This document shows, in pieces, positions 17,264 to 27,149 of a stretch of 64,000 nt of DNA. The stretch's first letter is position 1. Every line of letters starts with the position of its first letter. Under the pieces are notes generated by a model that was given only the letters and a program-made list of their open reading frames with translations, was not told where the DNA came from and did not search any database. The stretch comes from Pedobacter jeongneungensis (GTDB taxonomy: Bacteria > Bacteroidota > Bacteroidia > Sphingobacteriales > Sphingobacteriaceae). The stretch lies in contig NZ_AYMG01000028.1 of the NCBI RefSeq assembly GCF_000633455.1, positions 62,001 through 126,000 on the forward strand, written 5' to 3'. A program made the translations under genes and the position numbers.

Positions 17264-19807
17264 TTAAAATCCACCTAATTGTTGTGCGATACTAAAAGTA
17301 AAGTTTTGCTTTCCTCCATCTGCAACTCCAGGAATCCTGTCGAATGCATGTCCGTAATCGATACCCAATAAACCAAATATCGGTAAGAAAATACGGGCAC
17401 CCACACCTACTGATCTCCTCACGTTAAAAGGATTAAAATCACCGAACCTGTTCCAGGTGTTACCAGCTTCAGCAAAGGCTAAAACAAATGCTGTAGCTTG
17501 CTGACTAGCAATTACCGGGTAACGTGCCTCTAATACATATTTAGTATAAATCGGGCTACCAGATTGCTGAGCAATACTTGGATCAGAACCATTTGGAATA
17601 ACCGTGTTATTTGCATAACCACGCATGGCTATTAGCTCAGAACCCTGTAAGAAATCGAATCCCTGCATACCATCACCACCCAGTTTAAAACGCTCGAATG
17701 CTGATTGGCCAACGGCTTTGTTATATGAACCTAAGAAACCAAATTGTGCCTGTGCTTTTACTACTAAGTTACCTGCAACACGTTGGTACCATTGCGAATC
17801 GAATTTCCATTTATGGTATTCTGTAAAGCGATATTTTTCCCTGTCAGATGCTGTTGCATAATTCACTTTGTTAAACAGTGAATATGGTGGCGTAGCCTGA
17901 ATAGTGAAACGTAAGAACGATCCAGATTTAGGGAAAATTGGCGAATCCCTCGAATCGCGGCTAATTTCTTGTGATAAACTTAAGTTATAAGACGTACCAG
18001 TGTTAAATAAATATCCGGTATAGTTATTTAAGATATACTGTTGCAAACTCACTGCGTGGGTTAACTGGAAATAGTTATCCGGCCAGTTTAATCTTCTACC
18101 CAAACTAACAGTTACACCATTTAAACGGATTTTTTGAAAAGCAGCATCTCCATTACTTAAACCGTTTGATTGTAATGAGGTAAATGCACTCACACCAAAA
18201 CTTACCGGTTTCTCGCCACCAAACCAAGGTTGTGAGAAAGAAAAACTATACGATTGGTAATATTTACCGTTGGTTTGTCCACGTAAACTTAATTTTTGTC
18301 CATCACCTTTTGGCAATGGTTTATAAGCTTTTAAATTAAACAGGTTACGTAAAGAGAAGTTGTTGAAGGTTAAGCCCAATGTACCAATGATACGGCCACC
18401 ACCAAAACCACCTGATAACTCAATCTGATCTGAAGGTTTTTCTTCTACAGCATATTCAATATCCACGGTACCATCGGCCGGATTAGGGCGAGGAGTTGGA
18501 ACTGTTTTAGACTCATCAAAGTTACCCAACTGACCAATCTCACGGATGGTACGGATTAAATCACTTTTGTTAAATTTTTGTCCCGGTTTGGTACGAATCT
18601 CACGCAAAACAACTTTATCATTTGTAATGGTATTACCTTTTAAAGTAATGCGGTTGTTGGTGTACTGCGGACCTTCGTACATGCGTAATTCTACATCAAC
18701 AGTATCGCCATAAATTTTGGTCTGTACCGGATCGATGTTAAAAGTTAAGTATCCATTATCGGTATACATACTGTTAATGTCGCCGCCGTTTTCGCCACCA
18801 CCATTTAATTTTTTGTTTAATCTTTCCTCACTAAAAACATCACCTTTTTCGATGGTTAATACTTTCTTTAGGATACTGTCCGGGTAAATGGCATTACCAG
18901 CCCAGGTGATGTTACCGAAATAATATTTTTTACCTTCATAAAGGTCCATCCGGATGTTAACCTTCTTTTTATTGTATTGGTAAATGGTATCTTTTAATAA
19001 TTCGGCATCACGGTAACCTTTTTCATGCATTTTAGCAATCATTTTTACCTTGTTCTCTTCATATTTCTCTTTTGAGAATTTTCCGGAACCATAAAAACGC
19101 CACCAGGTAAACTGTTTAGGGCTTTTAAGGTATTTTCTGAGTTTTGCTGCTTTAAAGTCTTTGTTTCCGGTAAAGTCGATATGTTGCACTTTAACCCTAT
19201 GACCTTTATCAATGTAAGCCTCTAAAACCACGCTGTTTTCGGCATTTGGATCTTTACGGGTTTTATAATCAATCTGGGTAAAGAAAAAACCTTTATCCAA
19301 CAGGTATTTTTTAACAATAGCTGAAGTGGTATTGTATAAGTTATCGTTTACGATTTTACCGGTTTTATCATTCAATTTTTCCTGAATGGCCGTTTTTTCA
19401 GATTTACGGATACCCTTTAGATCGATAGAGCTTAAACGCGGACGTTCTACCACCTCGATTTCGAAATAAACCGAATCCTGAACAAATTTTTGAATATTAA
19501 GTTTAACATCATCAAACAATCCCTGCGCCCAAAGCGTTTTAATTGCGTCAGAAGTTGCTTCGCCAGGAAGAACGATTTTATCGCCCTTGGTTAATTTAGA
19601 TAGTGTAATTAATACTTCTTTATCTAAATATTGGGTTCCTGTTACTGTGGTACCACCGATGATATATTCTTTTGGACTAAAATAATCGAGATCTAAGCCA
19701 CCAACCTTTAAAGAAGGGGTTGCCGGTGCCTGACCTTGTGGACGTACTTGAGCGAAGGCCGGAGCGGCTAAAACTAGTAGAATTAAAACTTGAAATATTC
19801 TTTTCAT
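17264..19807 (-). CDS. bamA: Outer-membrane protein assembly factor BamA
   Basis: Central subunit of the BAM complex, which folds outer-membrane barrels. The 847-residue protein has a signal peptide from ATG 19807 (MKRIFQVLILLVLAAPAFAQ); the longer frame from 19834 would add nine residues before it and is rejected. Five POTRA-type domains fill about residues 45-450 (RPRLSSIDLKGIRKSEKT marks an early one), then a 16-strand barrel with FGGGRIIGTLGLTFNNFSLR at its start and the conserved RGY motif (MRGYANN) in the lid loop. The uppS-bamA-ompH-ompH order supports the call. Confidence 0.96.
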   Translation of the reverse strand: MKRIFQVLILLVLAAPAFAQVRPQGQAPATPSLKVGGLDLDYFSPKEYIIGGTTVTGTQYLDKEVLITLSKLTKGDKIVLPGEATSDAIKTLWAQGLFDDVKLNIQKFVQDSVYFEIEVVERPRLSSIDLKGIRKSEKTAIQEKLNDKTGKIVNDNLYNTTSAIVKKYLLDKGFFFTQIDYKTRKDPNAENSVVLEAYIDKGHRVKVQHIDFTGNKDFKAAKLRKYLKSPKQFTWWRFYGSGKFSKEKYEENKVKMIAKMHEKGYRDAELLKDTIYQYNKKKVNIRMDLYEGKKYYFGNITWAGNAIYPDSILKKVLTIEKGDVFSEERLNKKLNGGGENGGDINSMYTDNGYLTFNIDPVQTKIYGDTVDVELRMYEGPQYTNNRITLKGNTITNDKVVLREIRTKPGQKFNKSDLIRTIREIGQLGNFDESKTVPTPRPNPADGTVDIEYAVEEKPSDQIELSGGFGGGRIIGTLGLTFNNFSLRNLFNLKAYKPLPKGDGQKLSLRGQTNGKYYQSYSFSFSQPWFGGEKPVSFGVSAFTSLQSNGLSNGDAAFQKIRLNGVTVSLGRRLNWPDNYFQLTHAVSLQQYILNNYTGYLFNTGTSYNLSLSQEISRDSRDSPIFPKSGSFLRFTIQATPPYSLFNKVNYATASDREKYRFTEYHKWKFDSQWYQRVAGNLVVKAQAQFGFLGSYNKAVGQSAFERFKLGGDGMQGFDFLQGSELIAMRGYANNTVIPNGSDPSIAQQSGSPIYTKYVLEARYPVIASQQATAFVLAFAEAGNTWNRFGDFNPFNVRRSVGVGARIFLPIFGLLGIDYGHAFDRIPGVADGGKQNFTFSIAQQLGGF

Positions 19808-19959
19808 TAAAATAATTTGTTCAGTAATGGCCACGAAGGTAACAATGTTTTATAAAGCAAAATTTTCTTTATTGTGTTTCCCTTATTATGGTTTCATTTA
19901 TCGTATAAAAGTGGTGCTAAGTTAGTTTAAACGCTTGTTAAAAAGTGTTAAAAGAAAAA

Positions 19960-20700
19960 TTAGTTTAATTGTTCACTAATTTTACCAAAACGGCGTTCGC
20001 GTTTTTGATAGTCTACAATAGCCTCGAAAAGATCTTCCCGTCTGAAATCCGGCCATAAAACATCGGTAAAATAAAACTCCGTATAAGCCATTTGCCAAAG
20101 CAAATAATTGCTGATCCGGTGCTCCCCGCTTGTCCTGATCATTAGCTCCGGATCGGGTATATTTACGGTTGTCAGTTTTGACGAGAACAGGTCTTCATCA
20201 ATATCATCTAACGATATCGTATTATCTTTTACAGCTGATGCGATTTTTTTGGCCGCCTCTATAATTTCCCATTTTGCACTATAACTTAATGCCAGTGTTA
20301 GTGTACATTTCTCGTTATGGGCCGTTTTTTCCATGGCTTCTTTCAAATCATCGATACACTCTTGCGGTAAAGATGCAATATTGCCAATCGCATTAAGCTT
20401 AATGTTGTTTTTATTAAGTGTTTCGGTTTCTTTATTGATGGTAGAGATGAGAATCTGCATCAAAGCATCTACCTCCTCTTTTGGCCGGTTCCAGTTTTCG
20501 GTAGAAAATGCATATAAAGTTAAATACTCGATACCTACTTCCACGCAGCCTTCTACAATGTCTTTTACAGAAAGTACACCTTGTTCATGGCCGAAAACCC
20601 GCACTTTACCCTGGCCTTTTGCCCATCTTCCATTACCATCCATGATTACGGCAATGTGCTTTGGCAGGCGGCTATAGTCTATTTGTTCTTTAAATCCCAT
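19960..20700 (-). CDS. uppS: Isoprenyl transferase (undecaprenyl diphosphate synthase)
   Basis: Cis-prenyltransferase making the C55 lipid carrier for peptidoglycan and other glycans. The 246-residue protein has the signature HIAVIMDGNGRWAK with catalytic Asp21, TLYAFSTENWNRP, and the C-terminal RTSGEHRISNYLLWQ motif that binds isopentenyl diphosphate. It lies 19 bases after the DUF6089 gene, in the envelope operon. Confidence 0.97.
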   Translation of the reverse strand: MGFKEQIDYSRLPKHIAVIMDGNGRWAKGQGKVRVFGHEQGVLSVKDIVEGCVEVGIEYLTLYAFSTENWNRPKEEVDALMQILISTINKETETLNKNNIKLNAIGNIASLPQECIDDLKEAMEKTAHNEKCTLTLALSYSAKWEIIEAAKKIASAVKDNTISLDDIDEDLFSSKLTTVNIPDPELMIRTSGEHRISNYLLWQMAYTEFYFTDVLWPDFRREDLFEAIVDYQKRERRFGKISEQLN

Positions 20701-20719
20701 TAATTATGTCAAAATCAGC

Positions 20720-21532
20720 TTAAAAGGAATAGCATTTTGAGGATACAAAGGTAAAAGATATGCCAACACTAACAAATAGATAAGTGTCCCTTTTTCGAAA
20801 ATCACCTCTTTGTGTCCCTGGCTGTCCAATTTGATAGCGTGAAGGATCGGATAAATTAACCTGATTTTGGCCACTTCCAACAAATACGGGATTAACAGGA
20901 TAACGACCGCTCACATCATCAAGATAATCTGTAGAAGGTGTTCTGTAGCCAAGTTCAGTAAAAACACTCCAGGTATCTTTGTAGTTATACCTTAAGCCTA
21001 ATCCATAAGGAATAGTTAAAACTGCATTTTTATAACCGTTTTCCTGTCCTTCGGTAGCCAGGCGGTCTAACCGGTACCGCTCGCCATTTACTTTTACAGT
21101 TGGTTTAAATACAAGTAAACCCACCCCCGTAAACAGGTATGGTGTAAATTGCCGCGTTCCGCCACCAAGGTTGAAATTAAAAAAATTAAAATCGACTAAT
21201 CCGCTAAATTCGTTCAGTGAAGTTCTAAAACGCAGGTTTCTTTCGCGGAACTGCTCATTGCTGGAATAGGAATCGTCGGCTTTTACCTCTCCATAGGTAT
21301 AGTTTAAACGAACACCAAGGTATTGGTTAAAATTCCGCTTTACATAAGCCCCGCCAGATAAACCACTGATATATAAAGGATTGTTTTGATTAAGATCGCC
21401 CATATAACCTGCACCACCAGCCATTATACCAACTTCCCAGGAGGGTGTGCCTACCATTGCACGCTGTGCACGGACGAGCTGCCCACTAAAGATGATAAAG
21501 AGGATAATTAATAGCTGTTTGTTTGGCGTCAT
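20720..21532 (-). CDS. DUF6089-type outer-membrane protein
   Basis: A 270-residue exported protein: signal peptide (cleavage near VRAQ, residue 22), then a barrel-like sequence starting SWEVGIMAGGAGYMGDLN, with alternating strands up to FVSVGISFTFV. It fits the DUF6089 outer-membrane family, which sits between nadK and uppS in many Bacteroidota. Function unknown; the constant placement with bamA and uppS suggests an envelope role. It starts two bases after nadK. Confidence 0.85.
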   Translation of the reverse strand: MTPNKQLLIILFIIFSGQLVRAQRAMVGTPSWEVGIMAGGAGYMGDLNQNNPLYISGLSGGAYVKRNFNQYLGVRLNYTYGEVKADDSYSSNEQFRERNLRFRTSLNEFSGLVDFNFFNFNLGGGTRQFTPYLFTGVGLLVFKPTVKVNGERYRLDRLATEGQENGYKNAVLTIPYGLGLRYNYKDTWSVFTELGYRTPSTDYLDDVSGRYPVNPVFVGSGQNQVNLSDPSRYQIGQPGTQRGDFRKRDTYLFVSVGISFTFVSSKCYSF

Positions 21533-21534
21533 AC

Positions 21535-22416
21535 TTAGTAGTTACGGGTATCAATGCCCCATAATAATTTATTCCTTAACGTGTTTAAGTACGTTTCATT
21601 GTTAAGGCGGATAAGATTTATACAAAAATCGGCTTTTTTTATGCTGATTTTAACCGAACGTTCTACCGTTACCGTGCGACTATCGCAAGAAACAAGAAAT
21701 TTCGATTCCCTGGCCTCTACCTCAAAAGAGAGTGTATTACCATCGGGTACAACTACCGGCCTAACATTTAAATTATGTGGTGCAATGGGCGTAATTACAA
21801 AGTTTTTGGAGTCAGGGTAAATAATCGGTCCACCGCAGCTCAGTGAATAAGCGGTAGATCCTGTTGGTGTGGCAATAATTAATCCATCGGCCCAGTAAGA
21901 GTTGATAAACTCTCCGTTCATCGAGGCGTGGATAATCATCATGGCCGAATTATCGCGACGGTGAATGGTGATATCATTCAAGGCAAAGTTTTCTTCGCCA
22001 AATAAACCATTATCAGATTCTAAAATTAAAAGCGAACGGGAATCTAAAGTATATTCGCCATTGCTCAAAGCTTTTAACGCTGATCCGATCTCATTTTTAT
22101 TGATACTGGCCAGAAAGCCCAAACGGCCGAAATTGATCCCGATTACGGGTATGCCGGAATTGCGGATTAGCGATAGCGTATCCAGTAAAGTTCCATCACC
22201 GCCCAGGCTCAACAATACATCTGCTCGTTCTTTAAGTTCGGCGTGATTATGAAAAATCAGGGTATTTGCGGGTAGTTTTATTTTACCGTGAAGAGATGTT
22301 TTAAATTTTGAATATAAAACGGGCTGGATTTGATGTTCGGCGAAATGATCGAAAACCTCCTGAACATAGGGCAATACCGTATCATTAAAATCTCTCCCGT
22401 AAATTGCAATCCTCAT
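21535..22416 (-). CDS. nadK: NAD kinase
   Basis: Phosphorylates NAD to NADP. The 293-residue protein shows the GGDGTLLD motif near residue 72-79, NFGRLGFLA, and the second domain motif TPTGSTAYSLSCGGPI near 181-196, all diagnostic for the family. It is nine bases downstream of the CBS gene in the same operon. Confidence 0.97.
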   Translation of the reverse strand: MRIAIYGRDFNDTVLPYVQEVFDHFAEHQIQPVLYSKFKTSLHGKIKLPANTLIFHNHAELKERADVLLSLGGDGTLLDTLSLIRNSGIPVIGINFGRLGFLASINKNEIGSALKALSNGEYTLDSRSLLILESDNGLFGEENFALNDITIHRRDNSAMMIIHASMNGEFINSYWADGLIIATPTGSTAYSLSCGGPIIYPDSKNFVITPIAPHNLNVRPVVVPDGNTLSFEVEARESKFLVSCDSRTVTVERSVKISIKKADFCINLIRLNNETYLNTLRNKLLWGIDTRNY

Positions 22417-22425
22417 AAAGTAGGT

Positions 22426-23088
22426 TTATACATTTAAATAATTCATGAAAGAATCGTAACGCTCCTGCGACCCATCATCAATCTGTGTGTTATTGTATAC
22501 TTCTTTCACCAGATAATCATATCTTTCAAAAGAAGCTACCAATGAAGTAATTTCTGTTTTATTTACTTTGAGCGTTACTTCTAAACGTGTAGAATCTTCG
22601 AATGAATTGACGTAAGAAGAGAGTACCTGGGCATTATCGGCCTCAACAATCTGGGCAATGTGCGCAAGTGAATTATCGCGGTTGCTGATTTCCAGAACAA
22701 TAATTCCACCGGGTTCGTTTACGGCGTATTGTTCTGCTACGGCATTAACCATATTATTGATGGAAATTAAGCCTAAATAATTTTTCTGTTGATCCAGAAC
22801 AGGAACAGCAGTAAGTTTGAGCTGGCTCAATAACCTGATTACATCATAAGTATGTGCATTGTTCAACACAAAAACATTAAGTGAATTTACGGCAGCATCG
22901 CTTAAAAGGGTATCGTGGTCAGGAATGTTCAATAAATCATCTTCTGCAACTAAACCCAACAAAGTAGCCTCGTTAACAACCGGCAAATGCTTTAGTTTAA
23001 AATCGTTCATACGATCTAAAGCTTTTTGCACCGTGTCAGCGGTTCTTAATGATGGAATTGCATCTGATATGATTTCTGCAGCAAACAT
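22426..23088 (-). CDS. CBS-domain protein
   Basis: A 220-residue cytoplasmic protein with two CBS domains (about 5-60 and 70-130), which commonly bind adenine nucleotides. The C-terminal part (about 135-210) has an ACT-like look (GGIIVLEISNRDNSLAHIAQIVEADNA resembles a ligand-binding ACT strand-helix). No catalytic domain is fused, so it is probably a regulator. The start overlaps the stop of the upstream hydrolase gene by one base (TAATG), showing coupling. Confidence 0.87.
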   Translation of the reverse strand: MFAAEIISDAIPSLRTADTVQKALDRMNDFKLKHLPVVNEATLLGLVAEDDLLNIPDHDTLLSDAAVNSLNVFVLNNAHTYDVIRLLSQLKLTAVPVLDQQKNYLGLISINNMVNAVAEQYAVNEPGGIIVLEISNRDNSLAHIAQIVEADNAQVLSSYVNSFEDSTRLEVTLKVNKTEITSLVASFERYDYLVKEVYNNTQIDDGSQERYDSFMNYLNV

Positions 23089-23852
23089 TATTTCAATAAT
23101 ATTCTATCTAAAAATTTATCTAAAAAAGTGTTAAATACTTCGGGATGTTCCATCATAGGCGCATGCCCGCATTTATCTACCCAGTTCAGTTCAGAATTTG
23201 GCAACAACTGGTGGAATTCTTCTGCCACTTCCGGTGGAGTAACCTTATCATTCTTCCCCCAGATCAGTGATACCGGGATGGTAATTTTCGACAATTCTTT
23301 GGACATATTGTGTCGGATTGCCGATTTAGCCATGGTTAAAATCCTGATTACCCTAGATCTGTCGTTAACGGTTTTAAATACGTCGTCAACAAGCTCTTTA
23401 GTTGCCGTTGCCGGATCGTAAAAAGTAAATTCTACCTTTTCTTTAATGTAATCGTAACTTTCTCTGCGTGGAAAAGAACCACCGAAAGCATTTTCATATA
23501 AGCCCGAACTTCCGGTGAGTACCAGGGCTTTAACAAACTCCTGATGCGCAACGGTGAATACCAAGCCTACATGGCCACCAAGTGAGTTACCTACAAGCAC
23601 CACCTGGTTTAAATTTTTATATTTTAAAAAACGGTGAAGGTACCTTGACAGGGCCTTTACACCAAGGGTTAAAATTGGGAGATCGTAAATGGGTAAAATC
23701 GGGATAATTACACGATATCGATCTTTAAAGTGTTCGATAACGAGCTCCCAGTTGCTTAGTTCGCCCATTAGGCCATGCAGCAATACCAGTGTCTCGCCTG
23801 TTCCAGCTTCGATGTATTTAAATCCGTCTTCTTCTATTATCGGGTAAGTCAT
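23088..23852 (-). CDS. Alpha/beta-fold hydrolase
   Basis: A 254-residue serine hydrolase fold: oxyanion HGLMG (26-30), nucleophile Ser90 in GNSLGGH, acid Asp in WGKNDKVTPP near 205 and His in DKCGHAPMMEHPE near 231. Substrate unknown; the family includes esterases, C-C hydrolases and haloperoxidase-like proteins. It is first in the operon hydrolase-CBS-nadK-DUF6089-uppS. Confidence 0.9.
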   Translation of the reverse strand: MTYPIIEEDGFKYIEAGTGETLVLLHGLMGELSNWELVIEHFKDRYRVIIPILPIYDLPILTLGVKALSRYLHRFLKYKNLNQVVLVGNSLGGHVGLVFTVAHQEFVKALVLTGSSGLYENAFGGSFPRRESYDYIKEKVEFTFYDPATATKELVDDVFKTVNDRSRVIRILTMAKSAIRHNMSKELSKITIPVSLIWGKNDKVTPPEVAEEFHQLLPNSELNWVDKCGHAPMMEHPEVFNTFLDKFLDRILLK

Positions 23853-24034
23853 ATATATTCTAGATGGTATTGTGCTACTAAGTTAGTAGAGTAAAATTAA
23901 ATTTATGCATTTCTATGCCATTTTTCTGAAATAAAATCGAAAACGGTATAAAAACGTCAATTGTATTGCGTAGAGCGGTAAGCGACAGGTGTTAAATTGC
24001 CTTTAACCTTTCCGCCCTCTACCTTTTACCTTGT

Positions 24035-24481
24035 TTAGGCCAGTTTTTCTTTAACAATCTCAGCAATTAATTTACCATCGGCTTTACCAGCCAGTTCCTT
24101 ATTTGCCAGGCCCATTACCTTCCCCATATCCTTAACCGACGTAGCGCCAGATTGTTTGATTACAGTCTCGATAATTGCGGCAACCTCTTCCCTATCCAAC
24201 TGTTTAGGCAGGAATCTGTTAATTACTGCAATCTCTTCTTCTTCAACCTGGTATAAATCTTCGCGGTTTTGCTGTTTATAAATATCAGCAGATTCACGCC
24301 GTTGTTTAATCAGTTTCTGAAGGATTTTAAGCTCCGTTTCCTCTGTAATTTCTTCGGCTGAGCCTTTTTCTGTTTTAGCCAAAAGCAAAGCGGCTTTAAT
24401 TGCCCTTAAACCTCTTAATGTTGCCTGGTCTTTAGCCAACATGGCTGTTTTCATTTCCTGATTTATAGTATCTGATATCAT
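24035..24481 (-). CDS. GatB/YqeY domain protein
   Basis: A 148-residue helical cytoplasmic protein resembling the tRNA-binding tail of GatB: LRGLRAIKAALLLAKTEKGS, then QKLIKQRRESADIYKQQNRED and KDMGKVMGLANKEL. YqeY stands alone in many bacteria; its exact job is not settled. It is preceded and followed by repeat-filled gaps and seems monocistronic. Confidence 0.92.
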   Translation of the reverse strand: MISDTINQEMKTAMLAKDQATLRGLRAIKAALLLAKTEKGSAEEITEETELKILQKLIKQRRESADIYKQQNREDLYQVEEEEIAVINRFLPKQLDREEVAAIIETVIKQSGATSVKDMGKVMGLANKELAGKADGKLIAEIVKEKLA

Positions 24482-24483
24482 TT

Positions 24484-24618
24484 CTTTTTTGGTTAATTTG
24501 TTAATCGTTGAAAGCGGTTAATTATACTGGTTGATGGTTTATAGTTAAGTGGTTGATGGCCAAAATGGTTAATTATTATAAGGTATTCAACAGTTAACCA
24601 GTTTATACAATTTAAACA
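24484..24618. repeat. Degenerate word-repeat spacer (GGTTAATT/GGTTGATGG-type) with inverted arm
   Basis: Left words GGTTAATTTG, GGTTAATTAT, GGTTGATGG and GGTTGATGGCC. The right end (24590-24625) is the complementary class: CAGTTAACCAG, AATTTAAACAATTAACCC. No gene. Confidence 0.55.
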
Positions 24619-24619
24619 A

Positions 24620-25378
24620 TTAACCCTTATTCACTATAGTCGCTGTTGCCTGTGCGGTTGGCATAATCAGCATATCGTTAATGTTTACATGTTTTGGCCT
24701 GCTCACCACATACCAGATGGCATCTGCAATATCGTCGGCAATTAAAGGCTCGAAATTTTCGTACACCTTTTTTGCACGTTCTTCGTCGCCTTTGAAACGT
24801 ACCACCGAAAACTCGGTTTCTACCATTCCTGGGTTAATTGCGGTAACTTTTATTCCGTGTAACAATAAATCAATACGCATGCCTTTTGTTAAAGCATCAA
24901 CAGCATGTTTACTGGCACAATATACGTTTCCGTTTGGATAAACTTCTTTACCTGCGATAGAACCAATGTTGATGATATGGCCTGATTGGTTTGGGATCAT
25001 CCAGTTGGAAACAATTTTAGTTACATAAAGCAAACCTTTTACATTGGTATCGATCATCGTATCCCAATCGTTTGTATCTCCTTTATCAATTGGATCTAAA
25101 CCCTGACTTAAACCAGCATTATTTACCAACACATCAATCTTTTTCCACTCGGCAGGCAAAATTGCTAAAGCAGAAGTAAGGCTATCTTTATCGCGTACAT
25201 CAGCAAGAACCTGTTTAATGGTGATGGCATATTTATCTTCCAGGTGATGGGCAATTTTAGCCAGGCGGTCTTCCCTGCGGGCCAATAATACTAAATTATA
25301 ACCTTGTTGGGCAAATGTATGTGCACAGGCCTCGCCAATACCAGAGGTTGCGCCTGTAATTAATGCAATTTTAGACAT
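24620..25378 (-). CDS. Short-chain dehydrogenase/reductase
   Basis: NAD(P)-dependent oxidoreductase of the classical SDR type, 252 residues from ATG 25378. TGATSGIG cofactor loop at residues 8-15, NNAG near 88-91, the catalytic Ser in INIGSIAG and YCASKHA (Tyr-x-x-x-Lys near residue 153). It resembles YdfG-like SDRs that act on 3-hydroxy acids such as L-allo-threonine; the substrate here is not determined. The longer frame from 25417 is rejected because TAGCTTTG (minus strand 25413-25406), a likely -7 box, lies between the two starts. Confidence 0.92.
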   Translation of the reverse strand: MSKIALITGATSGIGEACAHTFAQQGYNLVLLARREDRLAKIAHHLEDKYAITIKQVLADVRDKDSLTSALAILPAEWKKIDVLVNNAGLSQGLDPIDKGDTNDWDTMIDTNVKGLLYVTKIVSNWMIPNQSGHIINIGSIAGKEVYPNGNVYCASKHAVDALTKGMRIDLLLHGIKVTAINPGMVETEFSVVRFKGDEERAKKVYENFEPLIADDIADAIWYVVSRPKHVNINDMLIMPTAQATATIVNKG

Positions 25379-25468
25379 GTTTATGAATTTTAAGTCGTGA
25401 TAAACCAAAGCTAACACCCTTTAAGGTTCACCTACATTAACAAAGGTAAGTTTTTTTGAATTGTAAGC

Positions 25469-26266
25469 TTATTGAAAAATTAAACTGAATGTTAATTGAC
25501 GTAATTTCAACTTATCTATCGGATTAGCATAAACGGTATCGTCATGCTGAAGCAGATCGCCTTTAGAATAGGACAGCTTAATTTCGGGCGACATTTTAAA
25601 ATATTCGAAGTAAATATCAAAGCCTATCCCTGTTTCGTAAGAAAGGTAATTACGCTGATTTTTTAACAATTTGTTTACCGGACTTTCACCTTCATCGAAG
25701 GTTTTCTTCTTCGAGGCAATGTCTATCGAGTATTTTGCTCCACCAAGCCAGTAAGCTCTAAAGTTATTGAGGCGGTTGGATTTTACTTTTATCCCCAGTG
25801 GAAATTCGAACATGGTAGCCTGCACTTTTCGCTCAACCAGAGACTGAAAATTTTTGGTCTGCCCGTTACCCAGATTAATCGGTTCCTTTGGCTCATATTC
25901 GTAACTTACCACCCTATCGCTGAATATAAGTGAGGGAGTTGCACGGATATCAAAGTTATCTGATATCATCCGATTCATTACAAAGCCGAGTCCAAAGCCC
26001 TGTGATGGAGTGCTGTAAATTGCGTTTAACCTTGAAGTAACAGGAATGCCTGAGTTGGGATCATAAGAAACCCCTAATGAATTTGGTACTTCATAAAAAG
26101 GCTCGCGCCAGTTTGTTTTTTTAAGGATTTTGTATTCTGCAGATATGTATTGAAAATTAAAACCAAAACTCCAGTCTTCATCATCTATACCACCACCCCA
26201 GTTTTGGGCAAAAGCAGTTGTAGAAACAGCGAAGAGTGAAAGAATGAGGCTTAATTTTCTGATCAT
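25469..26266 (-). CDS. porT: PorT-family outer-membrane protein (type IX secretion)
   Basis: A 265-residue exported barrel-like protein: signal peptide ending near TAFAQ (residue 21), then NWGGGIDDEDWSFGFNFQYISAEYK, a typical PorT/SprT beginning. PorT is needed for T9SS secretion and gliding in Bacteroidota. It overlaps the stop of ubiE by four bases; ubiE-porT adjacency is common in the phylum and supports the assignment. A T9SS cargo protein occurs later in the window. Confidence 0.87.
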   Translation of the reverse strand: MIRKLSLILSLFAVSTTAFAQNWGGGIDDEDWSFGFNFQYISAEYKILKKTNWREPFYEVPNSLGVSYDPNSGIPVTSRLNAIYSTPSQGFGLGFVMNRMISDNFDIRATPSLIFSDRVVSYEYEPKEPINLGNGQTKNFQSLVERKVQATMFEFPLGIKVKSNRLNNFRAYWLGGAKYSIDIASKKKTFDEGESPVNKLLKNQRNYLSYETGIGFDIYFEYFKMSPEIKLSYSKGDLLQHDDTVYANPIDKLKLRQLTFSLIFQ

Positions 26267-26994
26267 TTGGTCCCTATGTATATCGAACTTATTCCAAACG
26301 TTAAAATTCTTTGTTTGGTACTTTTGAAACCGATTTTTTCCATCAGGCCAGTAAAATCTTCTCCATCCGGGAAAGCCGCAACCGATTCGGGCAGGTAGGT
26401 ATAAGCCCTATGGTCTTTAGAAAACAGTTTTCCGAAGAAAGGCGTTACCTGTTTAAAATAGAAGCTGTATAATTGTTTTACCGGGAATACCTTTGGTTTA
26501 GAAAACTCCAGGATCACCATTTTACCATTGGGTTTCAGCACACGGTACATATCCGTTAATCCTTTTTCGAGGTTTTCGAAATTACGCACGCCATAAGCAC
26601 AGGTAATGGCATCAAAAGTATCATCTTCGAAATGCAAACCTTCTGAATCGCCCACCTGAACGGTAAAAGTTTCGTTTAAGTTACGCTCGTTGATCTTCTT
26701 TTTAGCAACATCAAGCATGCCTTCAGAAATATCTACACCGATTACCTTTTCTGGATGAAGTTTTTTTATGGCTTCAAAAGCAAAATCGCCGGTCCCGGTA
26801 GCTACATCAAGCATTATCCTGGGCTGAATAGAAACCAGTTCTTTAATCGCTTTCTTACGCCACAATACATCAATGCCTAAAGAAAGGAAATGATTTAAAA
26901 AATCGTAAGTGCCCGAAATGTTATTAAACATGGTTGCAACCTGCTCTTTTTTAGTTGCATCTTCTACTTGGTATGGGGTGATATTCTGATTCAT
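26263..26994 (-). CDS. ubiE: Demethylmenaquinone methyltransferase UbiE/MenG
   Basis: SAM-dependent C-methylation of demethylmenaquinone. The 243-residue protein shows FNNISGTYDFLNHFLSLG and DVLWRKKAI, the SAM loop DVATGTGDFA and the later motif AYGVRNFENLEKGL, all family signatures. Start at ATG 26994; the longer frame begins with a TTG that is actually part of the -7 box TATCTTTG (27011-27004). Coupled to porT downstream. Confidence 0.95.
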   Translation of the reverse strand: MNQNITPYQVEDATKKEQVATMFNNISGTYDFLNHFLSLGIDVLWRKKAIKELVSIQPRIMLDVATGTGDFAFEAIKKLHPEKVIGVDISEGMLDVAKKKINERNLNETFTVQVGDSEGLHFEDDTFDAITCAYGVRNFENLEKGLTDMYRVLKPNGKMVILEFSKPKVFPVKQLYSFYFKQVTPFFGKLFSKDHRAYTYLPESVAAFPDGEDFTGLMEKIGFKSTKQRILTFGISSIYIGTK

Positions 26995-27003
26995 GATATG
27001 GGG

Positions 27004-27011
27004 CAAAGATA
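27004..27011 (-). promoter_or_regulatory. -7 box (TATCTTTG) of ubiE-porT
   Basis: TATCTTTG on the minus strand, nine bases before the ubiE ATG. It faces the engB promoter across a 138-base word-repeat spacer. Confidence 0.5.
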
Positions 27012-27149
27012 GACAAAAGTCAGGAGTCTTTAGTCCGGAGTCCGAAGTCTTTGAAGCAAAGTATTCAGTGTAATGTCAAAAATGATATTTAAAAAAGATT
27101 ATCAAATTGGACTCCGTGCTTCCGACTTCGGACTTCCGACTCAAAACCC
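27012..27149. repeat. Inverted word-repeat filling the ubiE/engB divergent promoter region
   Basis: Left arm words AGTCAGGAGTC, AGTCCGGAGTCCGAAGTC; right arm words GACTTCGGACTTCCGACTC. The arms share an exact 10-base inverted match GTCCGAAGTC (27040-27049) / GACTTCGGAC (27124-27133). The block runs from one -7 box to the other, so each promoter sees the same words in the same orientation upstream. Confidence 0.75.
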